Source: JAGNLA01 sp964639885
GTDB taxonomy: Bacteria > Caldisericota > Caldisericia > JAAYUI01
Length of the DNA stretch: 33,526 bases
Assembly (NCBI GenBank): GCA_964639885.1
Contig: CAZXEH010000023.1
Coordinates: forward strand, 1 to 33,526
Direction: 5' to 3'
The notes under the pieces were generated by a model. It did not search any database, was not told the origin of the DNA, and was given only the letters and a program-made list of their open reading frames with translations. A program made the translations under genes and the position numbers. Positions within the stretch are counted from its first letter, which is position 1, and each line of letters opens with the position of its first letter. Of the stretch, positions 7,534 to 17,600 are shown piece after piece.

Positions 7534-9135
7534 GTGAGAAAAGTTCTGGTTTTATTTCTGGGCATGGCCATGCTGTGCGGTGCCGGTCTTGCTTTCGGGC
7601 AGGAACCGACCGAATCGCTTGGCACAACCTGCACCTTCAGGGGTGGAGCCTGGAATGAACCAGCATCATGGGAACCGCCACAAATCCCAGGACTGGCCGA
7701 CAACGCCATCATTCCACCAGGACTTTCAGCAACCGCTCCAACAAACTGCGACCTCTCAACCCTGACAGTGCAAGGCACAGTCATAATTTCCAGCCTTCAA
7801 GTCCAATCCTTTGAAGTCTCGATTACGGGTCAAATCCAATCAACAGGTGGTATTACAATCGATTGCCGAGGCAACGCCAAAAACGCTGGCAAGATCAACT
7901 CATCAGGCAAATTCGACTTCAAATCGATGGGATTTGAAAACTCAGGAATAATAAACATTAAAGGTCTCTGCGACATGCGAGTTCTTGGAACTGTCACAAA
8001 CACAGGCACAATCGATGCCAGAGGCTCACTCCTCCTCCAATCGTCAAAGATAACAAACAAAGGCCAGATCAAAACATCAGGCGTTTCCGGCAACATCGTG
8101 CTCTGGTGCCTCGGATCGGTCGAAAACACAGGCTCAATCATTGCAAATTCAGGTCTGACTTCAACAACCGGAAGCGGCGAAAACGGCGGCTCAGTCTACG
8201 TTGCCTGCTCGGATTTCACAGGTTCCGGCGTTATCGCACCAGGCAATGGCGGAAATGGCAACCCTCCAGGCAAAAAAGGCGCTGCAATAATCGGCTCTTC
8301 TTACGATCCCACAAGTTTTGTCAGCCAAGCGCCACCACAAGGCGCAATTCTCGATGAATCCTCATGGAAATCCCAAACAGGTAAAGCAAACCCGTTTGAC
8401 GGCATGCCTGTTGGTGCATCTGTTTCTGGAGGCCTGACCCTCTCGCCACCAACAAACTCTCGTCCGTTCAGGTACGGTGGCTTCTCATCCATCGTCAACT
8501 GCGCTGGCGGCCAGGTGACAGCCAGCCTGAAATGGGAAGGCTCCGGAATCGTCAAAATTCGTGGTGATTGCTCATTTTCAGACGTCAAGTTCTACCCAAA
8601 CATCACTTACCTGAGAGCCGGCGAAACATGCTCTGTGACTCTATCTTTCGACCAAAGACCAGAGGGTGCCGAGGAAATTCGCATTCATTTTGAAACAGCA
8701 GACGGCAAAGCCTACGTTTCTCTGCGTCTTACAGTTTTTTTCATCATATGCCCAATCATTGAAGGAAAATTCGGAAGTTTACATGTCAAAGTCACCGATG
8801 ATGCCGGAAATTACAAAGCTTCCACACTCAAGGCAAAACCTATAATAAAAAATGGCGTCTTTTTCGTTCCACTGCGTGATTTTATCGAAATAAACCACGG
8901 AACGGTTGGCTGGGACAACACTTCAAGACAGGCAACCATCAATATGCCAGGCAGAACCGGCATCCTCACACTCGATTCCAGAAAAGCCTCAACAAACGGG
9001 ACAAGTGAGGATTTAAGCGGAAAAACATGGCTTGATAACGGCAAGATGATGGTTCCGGCTGATTCACTGGCCAACATAATCGGTGCATCGCTTAAAATCA
9101 ACGGCAATTCCTACATTTTCAAATATCCAGGATAA
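7534..9135 (+). CDS. Secreted beta-helix-like protein with C-terminal stalk-like domain
   Basis: A 533-residue protein that starts at GTG 7534, giving MRKVLVLFLGMAML and a signal peptide ending near residue 22. Residues ~30-60 (CTFRGGAWNEPASWEPPQIPG) resemble the opening of a G8-type domain. Residues ~65-245 consist of short N/G/T-rich rungs (ENSGIINIKG, TNTGTIDARG, TNKGQIKTSG, ENTGSIIANSG), as in a right-handed beta-helix or polymer-forming repeat. A central beta region follows. The last ~110 residues are the paired stalk-like module (KPIIKNGVFFVPLRDFI and NGKMMVPADSLANIIG). The role is probably structural or polysaccharide-binding at the surface. The stop is 6 bases from the next gene, so it is likely co-transcribed with the two dehydrogenases. 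Confidence 0.88.
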   Translation: MRKVLVLFLGMAMLCGAGLAFGQEPTESLGTTCTFRGGAWNEPASWEPPQIPGLADNAIIPPGLSATAPTNCDLSTLTVQGTVIISSLQVQSFEVSITGQIQSTGGITIDCRGNAKNAGKINSSGKFDFKSMGFENSGIINIKGLCDMRVLGTVTNTGTIDARGSLLLQSSKITNKGQIKTSGVSGNIVLWCLGSVENTGSIIANSGLTSTTGSGENGGSVYVACSDFTGSGVIAPGNGGNGNPPGKKGAAIIGSSYDPTSFVSQAPPQGAILDESSWKSQTGKANPFDGMPVGASVSGGLTLSPPTNSRPFRYGGFSSIVNCAGGQVTASLKWEGSGIVKIRGDCSFSDVKFYPNITYLRAGETCSVTLSFDQRPEGAEEIRIHFETADGKAYVSLRLTVFFIICPIIEGKFGSLHVKVTDDAGNYKASTLKAKPIIKNGVFFVPLRDFIEINHGTVGWDNTSRQATINMPGRTGILTLDSRKASTNGTSEDLSGKTWLDNGKMMVPADSLANIIGASLKINGNSYIFKYPG

Positions 9136-9141
9136 TCAACA

Positions 9142-10011
9142 ATGCCGGACATGTCAGGCAAAGTAGTTATCATCACAGGATCAACCTCAGGTTTGGGGTT
9201 GGAAGCTGCCAGAGAGATAGCCACGATGGGCGCTACCGTTGTCATCCACGGCAGAAGTTCTGAAAAGATTGAATCAGCCATCGTTTCCATCAAAAACTCA
9301 TTCCCACAGGCAAAGCTGAACAAATTCTGCTCTGACCTTTCAATTCTGACTGAAACAAAATTTTTAGCAGATTATCTGATTGGCAGATACGAACAAATCA
9401 ACGTCCTGATCAACAACGCAGCCATATCCATGCAAAATCCCTCAATAAGCTCCGAGCAGCTGGACAAAGCTTTTGTCACAAATCATCTCTCTCATTTTTA
9501 CCTGACCAACCGTTTGCTAAAAACTCTGGTCTCATCAAAAGCCAGAATAATAAACGTTACTTCATGCGACCATTTTAGCGCCACCTTCGACCAAAATGAC
9601 CTCCAATGCCTGCACTTATACGGATTTAACAGGGCTTATTCAAAAACCAAGCTCTACAACGTGATGTTTACATACGAGCTTGCGAAAAGGCTGGCAAATA
9701 CAGGCACAACATGCAACTGCATCCATCCGGGTCGCATCAGGACAGGGATAGGGCGGAACGACACAAATCTTTTCCGCATTGCAAAAGACGTTCTCGACTA
9801 TTTCGACTCCATTTCGCTAGAAGAAGGCGCATCGGGCATCGTTTCTCTCGCCACTTCACCCGAGCTGGAAGGCATAACAGGAAAATACTATGACAAAACC
9901 AGGATTGCTTCGTCATCAGCCGGCTCGTACAATGAGCACGACTGGAAAACGCTTTGGCAGATGAGCGAAAATCTTTGCAAAATCCACATCGGGGGTGACA
10001 TAAATGACTGA
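9142..10011 (+). CDS. Short-chain dehydrogenase/reductase (first of tandem pair)
   Basis: A 289-residue cytoplasmic Rossmann-fold oxidoreductase. The cofactor loop is TGSTSGLG (12-19) and NNAA is at 91-94. The catalytic tetrad is N114, S141, Y166 and K170 (YSKTK). HGRSS after beta-2 suggests NADP(H) preference, with an Arg at the phosphate pocket. It resembles the retinol-dehydrogenase-like SDRs acting on lipophilic alcohols or ketones, but the substrate cannot be told. An SD-like AGGA precedes ATG 9142. It overlaps the next gene by 8 bases and aligns with it without gaps over at least the first 180 residues, so the two arose by tandem duplication. Confidence 0.93.
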   Translation: MPDMSGKVVIITGSTSGLGLEAAREIATMGATVVIHGRSSEKIESAIVSIKNSFPQAKLNKFCSDLSILTETKFLADYLIGRYEQINVLINNAAISMQNPSISSEQLDKAFVTNHLSHFYLTNRLLKTLVSSKARIINVTSCDHFSATFDQNDLQCLHLYGFNRAYSKTKLYNVMFTYELAKRLANTGTTCNCIHPGRIRTGIGRNDTNLFRIAKDVLDYFDSISLEEGASGIVSLATSPELEGITGKYYDKTRIASSSAGSYNEHDWKTLWQMSENLCKIHIGGDIND

Positions 10012-10852
10012 CATGGCAGGAAAAACCGTCGTTATCACTGGCGCAACATCGGGTCTTGGCAGGGAATCGGCAAAAGAGATAGCAAAAATGGGCGCAACTG
10101 TCGCTCTTGTCGGACGAAGCAAGGAAAAACTTGACCAGACCATAGCCGACATCAAACAAACCGTGCCTGGTGCAAAGCTTGAAGCGTTCGTGTGCAACCA
10201 GTCGCTGATGTCAGAAACCAGAAAGCTTGCCCCAGAGCTGCTTTCCAGATTCCAAAAAATCGATGTACTGATGAACAATGCCGGCATGACGGCACAGCGG
10301 GCAACCATGACAAGCGAAGGACTGGAGCAGGTCTTTGCCACCAATCACCTCTCGCCGTTCCTGCTGACAAACCTTCTCCTCGAAAGGCTGATCGAATCAA
10401 AGGCACGAGTGGTCAATGTTTCTTCTGCCATGCACAAGTTTGTGAAACTCGACTTCGACAACCTCCAATCGATAAAAGGTTTCGATTGGAACAAGTCTTA
10501 TTCGAGATCGAAGCTTATGAACCTCATGTTCAACTACGAGCTGGCCAAAAGAACCGCTGGGAAAACCATCACCATCAACGCCATTCACCCGGGTCTGGTC
10601 AAAACAAACATCGGCAAAAACGACACCCTTTTGCTCAAAGTCGGAAAGAGCCTCGCCGACCTCTTCGCAATCAGCGTCAAAAAAGGTGCGCAGACGCAGA
10701 TTTATGTGGCCACATCGCCTGAAATCGAAGGCGTCACCGGCAAGTATTTCTCGCGCTGCAAAATCGTGCCATCCTCACCAGCCTCGATGAACGAAAACGA
10801 TTGGCTCAGGCTTTGGGAGATGAGCACTGAAATAATTTTCAAACCACAATAA
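10004..10852 (+). CDS. Short-chain dehydrogenase/reductase (second of tandem pair)
   Basis: A 282-residue paralog of the preceding gene. The motifs sit at the same residue numbers: TGATSGLG 12-19, NNAG 91-94, N114, S141, Y166 and K170 (YSRSK), with VGRSK after beta-2. ATG 10004 follows the SD GGGGGTGA and overlaps the upstream stop by 8 bases, indicating translational coupling. Both copies end in the same N-E-x-D-W-x-x-L-W-x-M-S pattern. The two copies diverge most in the substrate-loop region after residue 190, so they may act on different substrates or form a hetero-oligomer. Confidence 0.93.
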   Translation: MTDMAGKTVVITGATSGLGRESAKEIAKMGATVALVGRSKEKLDQTIADIKQTVPGAKLEAFVCNQSLMSETRKLAPELLSRFQKIDVLMNNAGMTAQRATMTSEGLEQVFATNHLSPFLLTNLLLERLIESKARVVNVSSAMHKFVKLDFDNLQSIKGFDWNKSYSRSKLMNLMFNYELAKRTAGKTITINAIHPGLVKTNIGKNDTLLLKVGKSLADLFAISVKKGAQTQIYVATSPEIEGVTGKYFSRCKIVPSSPASMNENDWLRLWEMSTEIIFKPQ

Positions 10853-10871
10853 TTGACCTAGATAGTCAAAC

Positions 10872-11435
10872 TTACTTCCGAGGAACACATATCATTGATA
10901 TTATCATATTAAAAAGCTCAGAAATACCGTTATTCTCAAATACATGGACAGGTGAGGAGTAATATACCTCTAAATTCTGAATACTTTGCTTTAGGCTTTC
11001 TATCTGCTCTCTGTACACAAATGCATCATCCGTCTTTAAGTAATACAAATCTTTGATTTTTGAAATAAAAGCATAAATTGTTTCAGAATACAATGGTAGG
11101 ATTTCATCTTTCTCAATTTTAGATGCATCAATCACAATCTTGAAACCATAGTACTTATCTATCAATTCTTTCATGTTGTTCATAGTTTTATCTTGTGTTG
11201 TAGTATCAGGTGTAACATCTTCAGCATTTGCGTAAAAATCAATCAGAGTAGAGGAAGACGACTTGAACCAACTATCAATTATCTGATATGTCCCTGTTTT
11301 TGTATTTGATACAATTACAGAGTCAATTTTAACATAAGAAAATACTTGGAAAATCAATGTAAGTATTATCGCAATAATACTTGTAATAGCTGTTGCTTTA
11401 TCAGTCCACATTATCATTGGTTTCTTCTCTTTCAT
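10872..11435 (-). CDS. Small membrane-anchored protein of unknown function
   Basis: A 187-residue protein with one N-terminal membrane helix (residues ~15-35, ATAITSIIAIILTLIFQVF) preceded by a short Lys-rich cytoplasmic tail. The soluble part is predicted mostly helical with a polar, K/D/E/Y-rich surface, and ends close to a second hydrophobic stretch (LFNMIISMICV). The start is supported by the SD AAAGGGGTG. I do not recognise a family. The DNA is very AT-rich compared with both flanks, as is the first part of the divergent neighbour, which suggests foreign origin. Confidence 0.72.
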   Translation of the reverse strand: MKEKKPMIMWTDKATAITSIIAIILTLIFQVFSYVKIDSVIVSNTKTGTYQIIDSWFKSSSSTLIDFYANAEDVTPDTTTQDKTMNNMKELIDKYYGFKIVIDASKIEKDEILPLYSETIYAFISKIKDLYYLKTDDAFVYREQIESLKQSIQNLEVYYSSPVHVFENNGISELFNMIISMICVPRK

Positions 11436-11531
11436 TTTTTCACCCCTTTGTTATTATTTTATCAAAAAGAAAATGTCACTTTTAACTTAACTTTAAATTT
11501 TACTCATAGTCCGCGATTTATCATTCTGGTT

Positions 11532-12686
11532 ATGAAAAAAACTCTAATAATTATTGGGATGATAATACTCTTTGTCTGTTCTGGCATAACTTCGCTCGCA
11601 CAGGGGTCGTGTTGCGAAATTTTGATTGAACATACATCAAATAACACCATCGATGTAATTATCAATGTTGAGTTTCCTTTTTTTGTGTATATAAAAATGA
11701 ATAATATTTTATATAAACCAGATTATATAAAGTTGAAGATTGATGATTCAAAGATTTTACAAATATCCATCAACAATTCAAACTTGCTTAAAATCATCAG
11801 TAAAAAAGAAGGGATTTCACAATTTGAAATCATCGCTACGTATAATGGACAAACATTATCCCAAAGATTTAGCGTAAACACTTCTAATAGCTCTCAATCT
11901 TTAAAATATGCATTTGATCATATTGTATTCGATTATGCAAAAAATCCCGATACTAAAGAGCAAACTGCTCTTGTTCCACTTAAAGAAGGAAAGAATGTTG
12001 ATCGAAACAATATTAACATATATAATTATAATTGGTTCAAGGTTTCAGTTATCGAAGATTATCTAAACCCATCTCCTCCTTTGAAGCCATACGCAAAGGT
12101 GAAAGTTACAATTGATCCTTCTAAAATAATAACTGGCTGTGAGTCAATAATTGGAGTTTTTGATCTATATGTTAAAAACACAAGTACCGTATTATCTAGG
12201 ACAGTTGTTATTGTTAAAGTTTACAAAGAAATGAAATCGACATATTCTGCATCAAATGGACTCATGCTACTTAATGGTAATTCCTATACTCCTCCATGCC
12301 CATGCTACAAACCCGTCGTGCAAGGCGGAAAATTCTACGTCCCTATACCCATCGTCAAAGACCTAACAGGCATGGAGGTTACTTCCGAAGACGGCATTTA
12401 CAAGTTCACGTCAAGCAATGTCTCACTGTCTGTGCCGGCTGACGATAAGATCAACTACGCGTTCAAAACAAAATACCAGCTCGAGTACGATCCCGAAACC
12501 GACACTTACAAAAACTGCTGCCTCACGACCGAAACTCTCACGAAACCGCAAAAACTGCTCATCGATAACTGTGGTGAAAAATTCATCCAGGCAAAGTTCC
12601 TCTACGAAGCCTTCGGCGGAACGGTGACCTGGGACAGACCAACAAACACATATAAACTTATGTTCTATCCTGGCTGGCAGGAGTAG
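11532..12686 (+). CDS. Secreted protein of mosaic composition with C-terminal stalk-like domain
   Basis: A 384-residue protein starting at ATG 11532, in frame with a longer upstream reading frame that lacks a signal peptide at its own start. MKKTLIIIGMIILFV is a clear signal sequence, with cleavage near residue 25. Residues ~26-245 are beta-rich and unassigned, encoded by very AT-rich DNA. From about 12285 the DNA becomes GC-richer and encodes the stalk-like module (PVVQGGKFYVPIPIV, then FIQAKFLYEAFGGTVTWD). The module carries several cysteines (PPCPCYKP, NCC, DNCG), unusual among its relatives here. No SD precedes the ATG; a TATCAT box lies 7 bases upstream. The stop is one base from the stop of the convergent glycosyltransferase. 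Confidence 0.8.
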   Translation: MKKTLIIIGMIILFVCSGITSLAQGSCCEILIEHTSNNTIDVIINVEFPFFVYIKMNNILYKPDYIKLKIDDSKILQISINNSNLLKIISKKEGISQFEIIATYNGQTLSQRFSVNTSNSSQSLKYAFDHIVFDYAKNPDTKEQTALVPLKEGKNVDRNNINIYNYNWFKVSVIEDYLNPSPPLKPYAKVKVTIDPSKIITGCESIIGVFDLYVKNTSTVLSRTVVIVKVYKEMKSTYSASNGLMLLNGNSYTPPCPCYKPVVQGGKFYVPIPIVKDLTGMEVTSEDGIYKFTSSNVSLSVPADDKINYAFKTKYQLEYDPETDTYKNCCLTTETLTKPQKLLIDNCGEKFIQAKFLYEAFGGTVTWDRPTNTYKLMFYPGWQE

Positions 12687-12687
12687 C

Positions 12688-14637
12688 TCACTCCGAAGTT
12701 CTGGGGGTTTTCACCCAGGCAACGGGAGCTTTGCCAAGCATGGCCAGAACCACCGACCACGTGTAGGGCGCCGGCAGCAGGAACACAACAAACGTAGCCA
12801 TAACGAGCTTCAAAATGTCGAGAGCGCCAAGGATCGCGTTGATGGGCGCAAACGACCGGTCAAACACCTGATCATACCGCCTGTAGCAGTAAAAAGTGAA
12901 CGCCAGATAGGGCACGTTTAGGCTGACAAGCGACCAGTAAAGGATCGGATTTTCGGCAAAAAATGGCCCAGGAATTCCGGCGCCAAAAAGGTTTGCAACT
13001 AGTATTGCATCCATGACCAAAACAATGATCGTTGAAAACTGGTACACAATCCACTCGATCGGCCCCAGCCAAAGCAGGTTCCACCAAAGGTTCCAAGCCC
13101 GCCGTTTGAAATCCTTCCTGTCACCAACAGCGTCCTTTGTGTACGGGTACGAGCGTATTCGCCTGATGACCTGAAGGTGTCCCGAACCCCAGCGCAGCCT
13201 TTGCTTGAAATATTGAGGGATTGTTGGAGGTGTCTGCTCGGTGGACTTGACGGTGAGGAACGTGAGATTGACGCCATAATACAGGTGCGCCCTGCATCCG
13301 AACTCCAAATCCTCAGTAAGCGAGGTTTCGTCAAATCCTTTCATCTTCTGGATCAGTTGCCACGAGATGAAAAGATTGGTGCCACCGACAAAAGGAAGCC
13401 GGTAAAACATCAGCGGTAGATACCAGTCGTGGGCAATTGCCTTGTAAAGCCCGCCAATCCTTGAAAGTGCGCCCATCCTGTAATAGTTGCGAACCTGAAA
13501 CAACGGTCCCTGGAGGATTTGTGGCGGATCGGGCTTCATCAGGTGCCTTGCTGCATGCAAAAGCACGTCGTGATCAGGGTGCGATTCGGCATCATAAAAA
13601 ACCAGCATGTCTGACTGGGGATTTACCATCGAAAAAGCGTAGTTTAACGCTCGACCCTTTGTTGACCGGACTTCCTCGCCTGTGCACACTCCGCCGAACT
13701 GTCCGTCAAAATCAAAGGGAACTTCGCAATGAGTGAGCTTTATTCCGGTGTCAGAGTATTTTTCGATGCAGGATTCGACGACTTCCTGGGTTGTCAGGAA
13801 AAATGAGTTGAAAAGGTCAGTCAGTTCTTCATTTGACGGGATCGTTTCCCTCAAAGCCTTGTCCAGCTCAGCGCTTCTTTTGACCTCAGCTCTCATCGGC
13901 GGAAGTTTGCCAGTAAACTCTGCAATCACCTCAACCCGTTTTGGCGCAAAGGGTTTATCAAACACCTCGGAAACCTTGGCCAATGCGAGCCTGAGCAGCA
14001 GCAGAAACTCAGTCACAGCCGGTGCAAAATTATCATCGCTTACTCCAGGATTGAGCCTCCTGAAACCGTAATAAACGTTACCAAGATCGACCGGTCTTTC
14101 TCCCAAAATATCGCTTGCAATTGAAAACATGAGTTTTTGGTACAGGAAAACAGACTTCATCCTGTCTGCCCTTGAAAACTGTGAAATCCTGAACATCAGC
14201 TCGCCAAACGGCAGTCGAGTGAGCACGAGTGCAAGAAAGAAGCTTTGCGAGAGAGGATTTTTTGGTTTAACTCCGCCGAGGAGCAGATGCATTATTTCCT
14301 CGACAACCTTTGGCCTCATCTTTTCATGCTCAATGCGCTCCTTGTGGTCTGTGATGACGATGATCTGGAGCGATTCCTTGGGATAATCAAGAAGCATGAG
14401 GTTGTCGATTGTTTTCTCGATTACAAGCGATTCGTTGCGTGCAGGCACCATGACTGTGAAGAACGGCAGCGGAACGCCCTGGAGCCTTGCCTGTTGCCTG
14501 AGTGTTTCAAGCGTAATCTCGATTTTCTTGCTCCAGTAACGGGAATAGGCCAGCCTCCGCCAGATAAAAAAGCGCACAAAAAGAATAAAGGAATAGAAGT
14601 AGGCAACCAAAGCAAGAATGTATAGAAATTCAAGCAT
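12688..14637 (-). CDS. Membrane glycosyltransferase family 2 (cellulose-synthase-like) with large insertion
   Basis: A 649-residue inner-membrane enzyme. One helix lies at residues ~4-24; the GT-A catalytic domain starts at VMVPARNES (62-70). The donor and catalytic motifs are DAE (349-351), TED (441-443) and QRLRW (479-483), followed by about four helices (~520-636). This is the D,D,D,Q(x)xRW signature of processive family 2 transferases. Between ITDHKERIEHE (~95-105) and KGRALNYA (~327-334) lies an extra segment of roughly 220 residues that ordinary family members span with about 25. No SD is visible, and a TATCAT box sits 8 bases before the ATG. It lies 45 bases downstream of the surface-protein operon and may modify those proteins or make an exported glycan. 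Confidence 0.9.
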   Translation of the reverse strand: MLEFLYILALVAYFYSFILFVRFFIWRRLAYSRYWSKKIEITLETLRQQARLQGVPLPFFTVMVPARNESLVIEKTIDNLMLLDYPKESLQIIVITDHKERIEHEKMRPKVVEEIMHLLLGGVKPKNPLSQSFFLALVLTRLPFGELMFRISQFSRADRMKSVFLYQKLMFSIASDILGERPVDLGNVYYGFRRLNPGVSDDNFAPAVTEFLLLLRLALAKVSEVFDKPFAPKRVEVIAEFTGKLPPMRAEVKRSAELDKALRETIPSNEELTDLFNSFFLTTQEVVESCIEKYSDTGIKLTHCEVPFDFDGQFGGVCTGEEVRSTKGRALNYAFSMVNPQSDMLVFYDAESHPDHDVLLHAARHLMKPDPPQILQGPLFQVRNYYRMGALSRIGGLYKAIAHDWYLPLMFYRLPFVGGTNLFISWQLIQKMKGFDETSLTEDLEFGCRAHLYYGVNLTFLTVKSTEQTPPTIPQYFKQRLRWGSGHLQVIRRIRSYPYTKDAVGDRKDFKRRAWNLWWNLLWLGPIEWIVYQFSTIIVLVMDAILVANLFGAGIPGPFFAENPILYWSLVSLNVPYLAFTFYCYRRYDQVFDRSFAPINAILGALDILKLVMATFVVFLLPAPYTWSVVLAMLGKAPVAWVKTPRTSE

Positions 14638-14645
14638 CGGTTGCT

Positions 14646-14651
14646 ATGATA
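14646..14651 (-). promoter_or_regulatory. Possible -10 box immediately before the glycosyltransferase start
   Basis: TATCAT on the minus strand ends 8 bases before ATG 14637, within the palindrome GCTAT-G-ATAGC (14643-14653). The element 17 bases further upstream is CTGGCT, a poor -35. No SD is present in the 45-base gap. Confidence 0.3.
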
Positions 14652-14682
14652 GCAGGATTCTTTAAAAAAGCCAGAATCAAGC

Positions 14683-17600
14683 TCAATTTTTAATATAGCT
14701 GATTTTCACGCTCTTGCCAACTGCGACGGGTGCAAGCCCGAACAGGCTGGCGGTGAAACGCAGCGGGACAAAGAGCACACCTGATTTCATAATCGGTGCC
14801 AGAGGCATCTTGACCAGCTCACCATCAACAACGGCTGTGCTGTTGCCGTCGGCCATCTGGATGGTTTTTTTTGGATGCGTAAAGGTAGATTTTCCGCCTT
14901 CCAAGGTCACGGTGAACTCTGAATATGGCCAGGATTCCAATTTAAAGGCGCAATTTTTGACAAGCAGGTCGAACGGAACATACATGCTCCCCTTTTCGAT
15001 GAACGGCGCCGTTTTGAGGGTTACTTTTTGGCCATTGACAATCACGTCTTTGTTGCCGGTTTCGAAAACGAGGCTCACTTCGAGGTTTGCAATGACAAGA
15101 AGGCTCTTCCTCGTGATGTTTCCGGCACGGTCTCTTGCCTGAACCGAAAAAGTGTTGTATCCGTTTGAAACCCTTAGCCTGGCTTCGAACGAACCATCGT
15201 CACTCACTTCGATTTTATCCTTTATCGTCAGCTCACATCCTGCCTCGGTTTTTCCGGAAAGAGTGAAATCTGGATCAGATATTTCCAACCTCTCAGGGAT
15301 GTCAAGCGTCGGGGCTGTCCAGTCGAAAGTGACCAGGAAGTCAAAAACTGTGGTGTTTCCAGCTTCATCGGTTGCCGTGAGGCTTCCCCTGTAGCTTTTC
15401 TCGCTCGTGCTTGAAACGTTTATTGTCGTGATGCTCAAGGTTGAGTCAGTGAAAGTAATTCCGTCTTCGCCTTCGTGGGAAACGGTGATGTTGTTTTCGT
15501 CGATTGCCCTGACCATCTTGAAAAATGATTTTGCGTTTGTATAAAACGTGCTCTGAGCTACATCAAACATTGGGTCGATCGTGTCAACCATGAACGTGAG
15601 CACCGATTTTTCGGACGAGTTACCAAAAACGTCGGTCGCAACAACCTCAAGCACATGGTAACCATCAGCAATCTTGATCATTCCTTTGAAATCAAGTTTC
15701 TGGTTGTCAAGAATCACTGAAATATTGACATCTTTATCAAGTTCCGAGAAAGCAAAAATGGTCACAACCGGCTCTTCTGTGTACCAGCCACGATCGTTTG
15801 GTTTGGGCGCTGAAATTTTAAGCTCTGGCCTGCTGTTTATTGCGAGGTCTTCCGACTCAACCAGCTCAGGCTCTGACTCTGTTGAAACTGAAATCTTGTA
15901 CTGTCCGGGATTTTCAGGGGTGGTCAAGCCTGCGTCAGGGTCGATTTCGATGGTCACGGCTGAGTTTGCTTCTGAATCCTTGGAACAGGTCAGCTCCAAA
16001 ACCGGCTTTGCCCATCTGGCGCTCCTGCAGGTGGCTCCGTCGACTGCGAAATTCATCATGGCCACCGAACCTTTGAAATCGAAACCCTCGGGGAAAGCCA
16101 CAGAAATCTTTGATCCAGCACGAAGCGATCCGGCAAGACCGGTCACAAACTGAACCTTGGCTGAAACCCTCGATGAAACAAGATTTTTAGAGACCTCGAG
16201 CTTGACACCCGACAGTCTTGAAGCCGAAAAAACAGTTACACCCGAAAAACCTGGCGTGGACTCGCGGGTTGTCCACACTCGCACCTTGTAGCCTGCACCG
16301 GCCTTTGTCGGGTTCCTGATTCCACAATCTTCCGGAATCACAACCGTTACCCAGCTGTCGCCATCAATTGCCTTTGGTACCGGAACGGTGATTGTTGTGC
16401 CAGTCAAAAACGGGATGGATGTTATCTCGGTGTCGTTGACCGTGATCGACTTGCAAAGGAACGATTTTGGCATCCACATGGTGTCGGGGAAGGAAATCGT
16501 GATGGTGTCGATACCTGGAACCAATCCTCCGCAACCGCCTGTCTTAAAGGTGATGACCTGTTTGGCCGGAAGTGTGACAAACGATGGGTTTGGCTGATAT
16601 GAAATGTTTGTTATCCTTGAGCGGTCAACCGAGAAGGTAAGCGAAGGAACCCTTACAGGTTCGGCGCTTGTTTCGATATCAATTGTGTGGGGGCCATAAA
16701 TGCTTGGGAGTCTGATGCCAGCGCCTGCCAGAATAACCACCTGAACGTCCGAGCTGGAGTTTATCGCCTCTGGTATCGGAATGGAAAGGCATGTGCTTGC
16801 GCCGATTGTGTCGGGTGAGAAGGAAATCTTCTGCTTGACTTCAGCGTTATTTACTGCAATATTCCCTTGTTCAACAACCTTTGGGACAGAAAAACCTTCA
16901 GGGAAGTAGACTTTTATGTATCTGCCGGATGCAATTTCACCAAAAGGGCCGGTTGAAAAGTTCAGAACAAAACCGGTGTTTGAGCAGGTATAGGGGTTGT
17001 CAAGCTTCACGTTTGCACGCGTCACCGATGATGGCCTGATGTAGAACGGATAGGAAGGGGTGGTAATCCTGTCGACTGAGGTATAGACGTTTATCCTGTA
17101 CCAGCCGGGAGTTTTCGGGTTTTTGATGCCAGCTTTGGAATCAATCTTTATTACAACCTGCTGTCCAGCCTGAAAGGTCAACCTTGAGCGGATGACGATC
17201 CTGTGACCTTCAACCTTTGCATAGTCACAGGGAACACCGTTGACCGTTACATATTTTGGGTCAATATCGACCGGAAGCTCAAACTCAACGGGAAATTCGA
17301 GATAGAAAAGCGTTTCTCTGGAACAATGGCAACCTTTCCCGCTTTCGCTGGTAACGTTGAATGTGATTGTGTACTCGGCGCATTCCTTGACGTAATCAGG
17401 GTTTGGAACCACAACAGGTGGAGAAACACCGGTTTCCCTGAATAAAAAAGGTTCTGAGCCAAAAGTGCCGTCTTTGGTTATGATGAAAATCTGGTGGGGG
17501 CCAAGGTTTGGAGGATTGACCACATCGCAAACCTTTATCTTGTGGTTGCCTGCCTTTAGGTCTGTGGTCAGCTGGATTTGCAGGGCAGTTCCGAGGATGT

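Noticed and set aside
10853..10869. Convergent terminator between the second SDR and the membrane protein
   Set aside because: TTGAC/GTCAA gives only a 5-bp stem without a T-run on either strand.
11346..11531. Upstream extension of the 384-residue secreted protein
   Set aside because: It overlaps the divergent membrane-protein gene and its SD, and the signal peptide begins only at 11532.
12680..12694. Bidirectional terminator at the convergent stops
   Set aside because: GGAGT/ACTCC is a 5-bp stem embedded in both coding ends with no T-tract.
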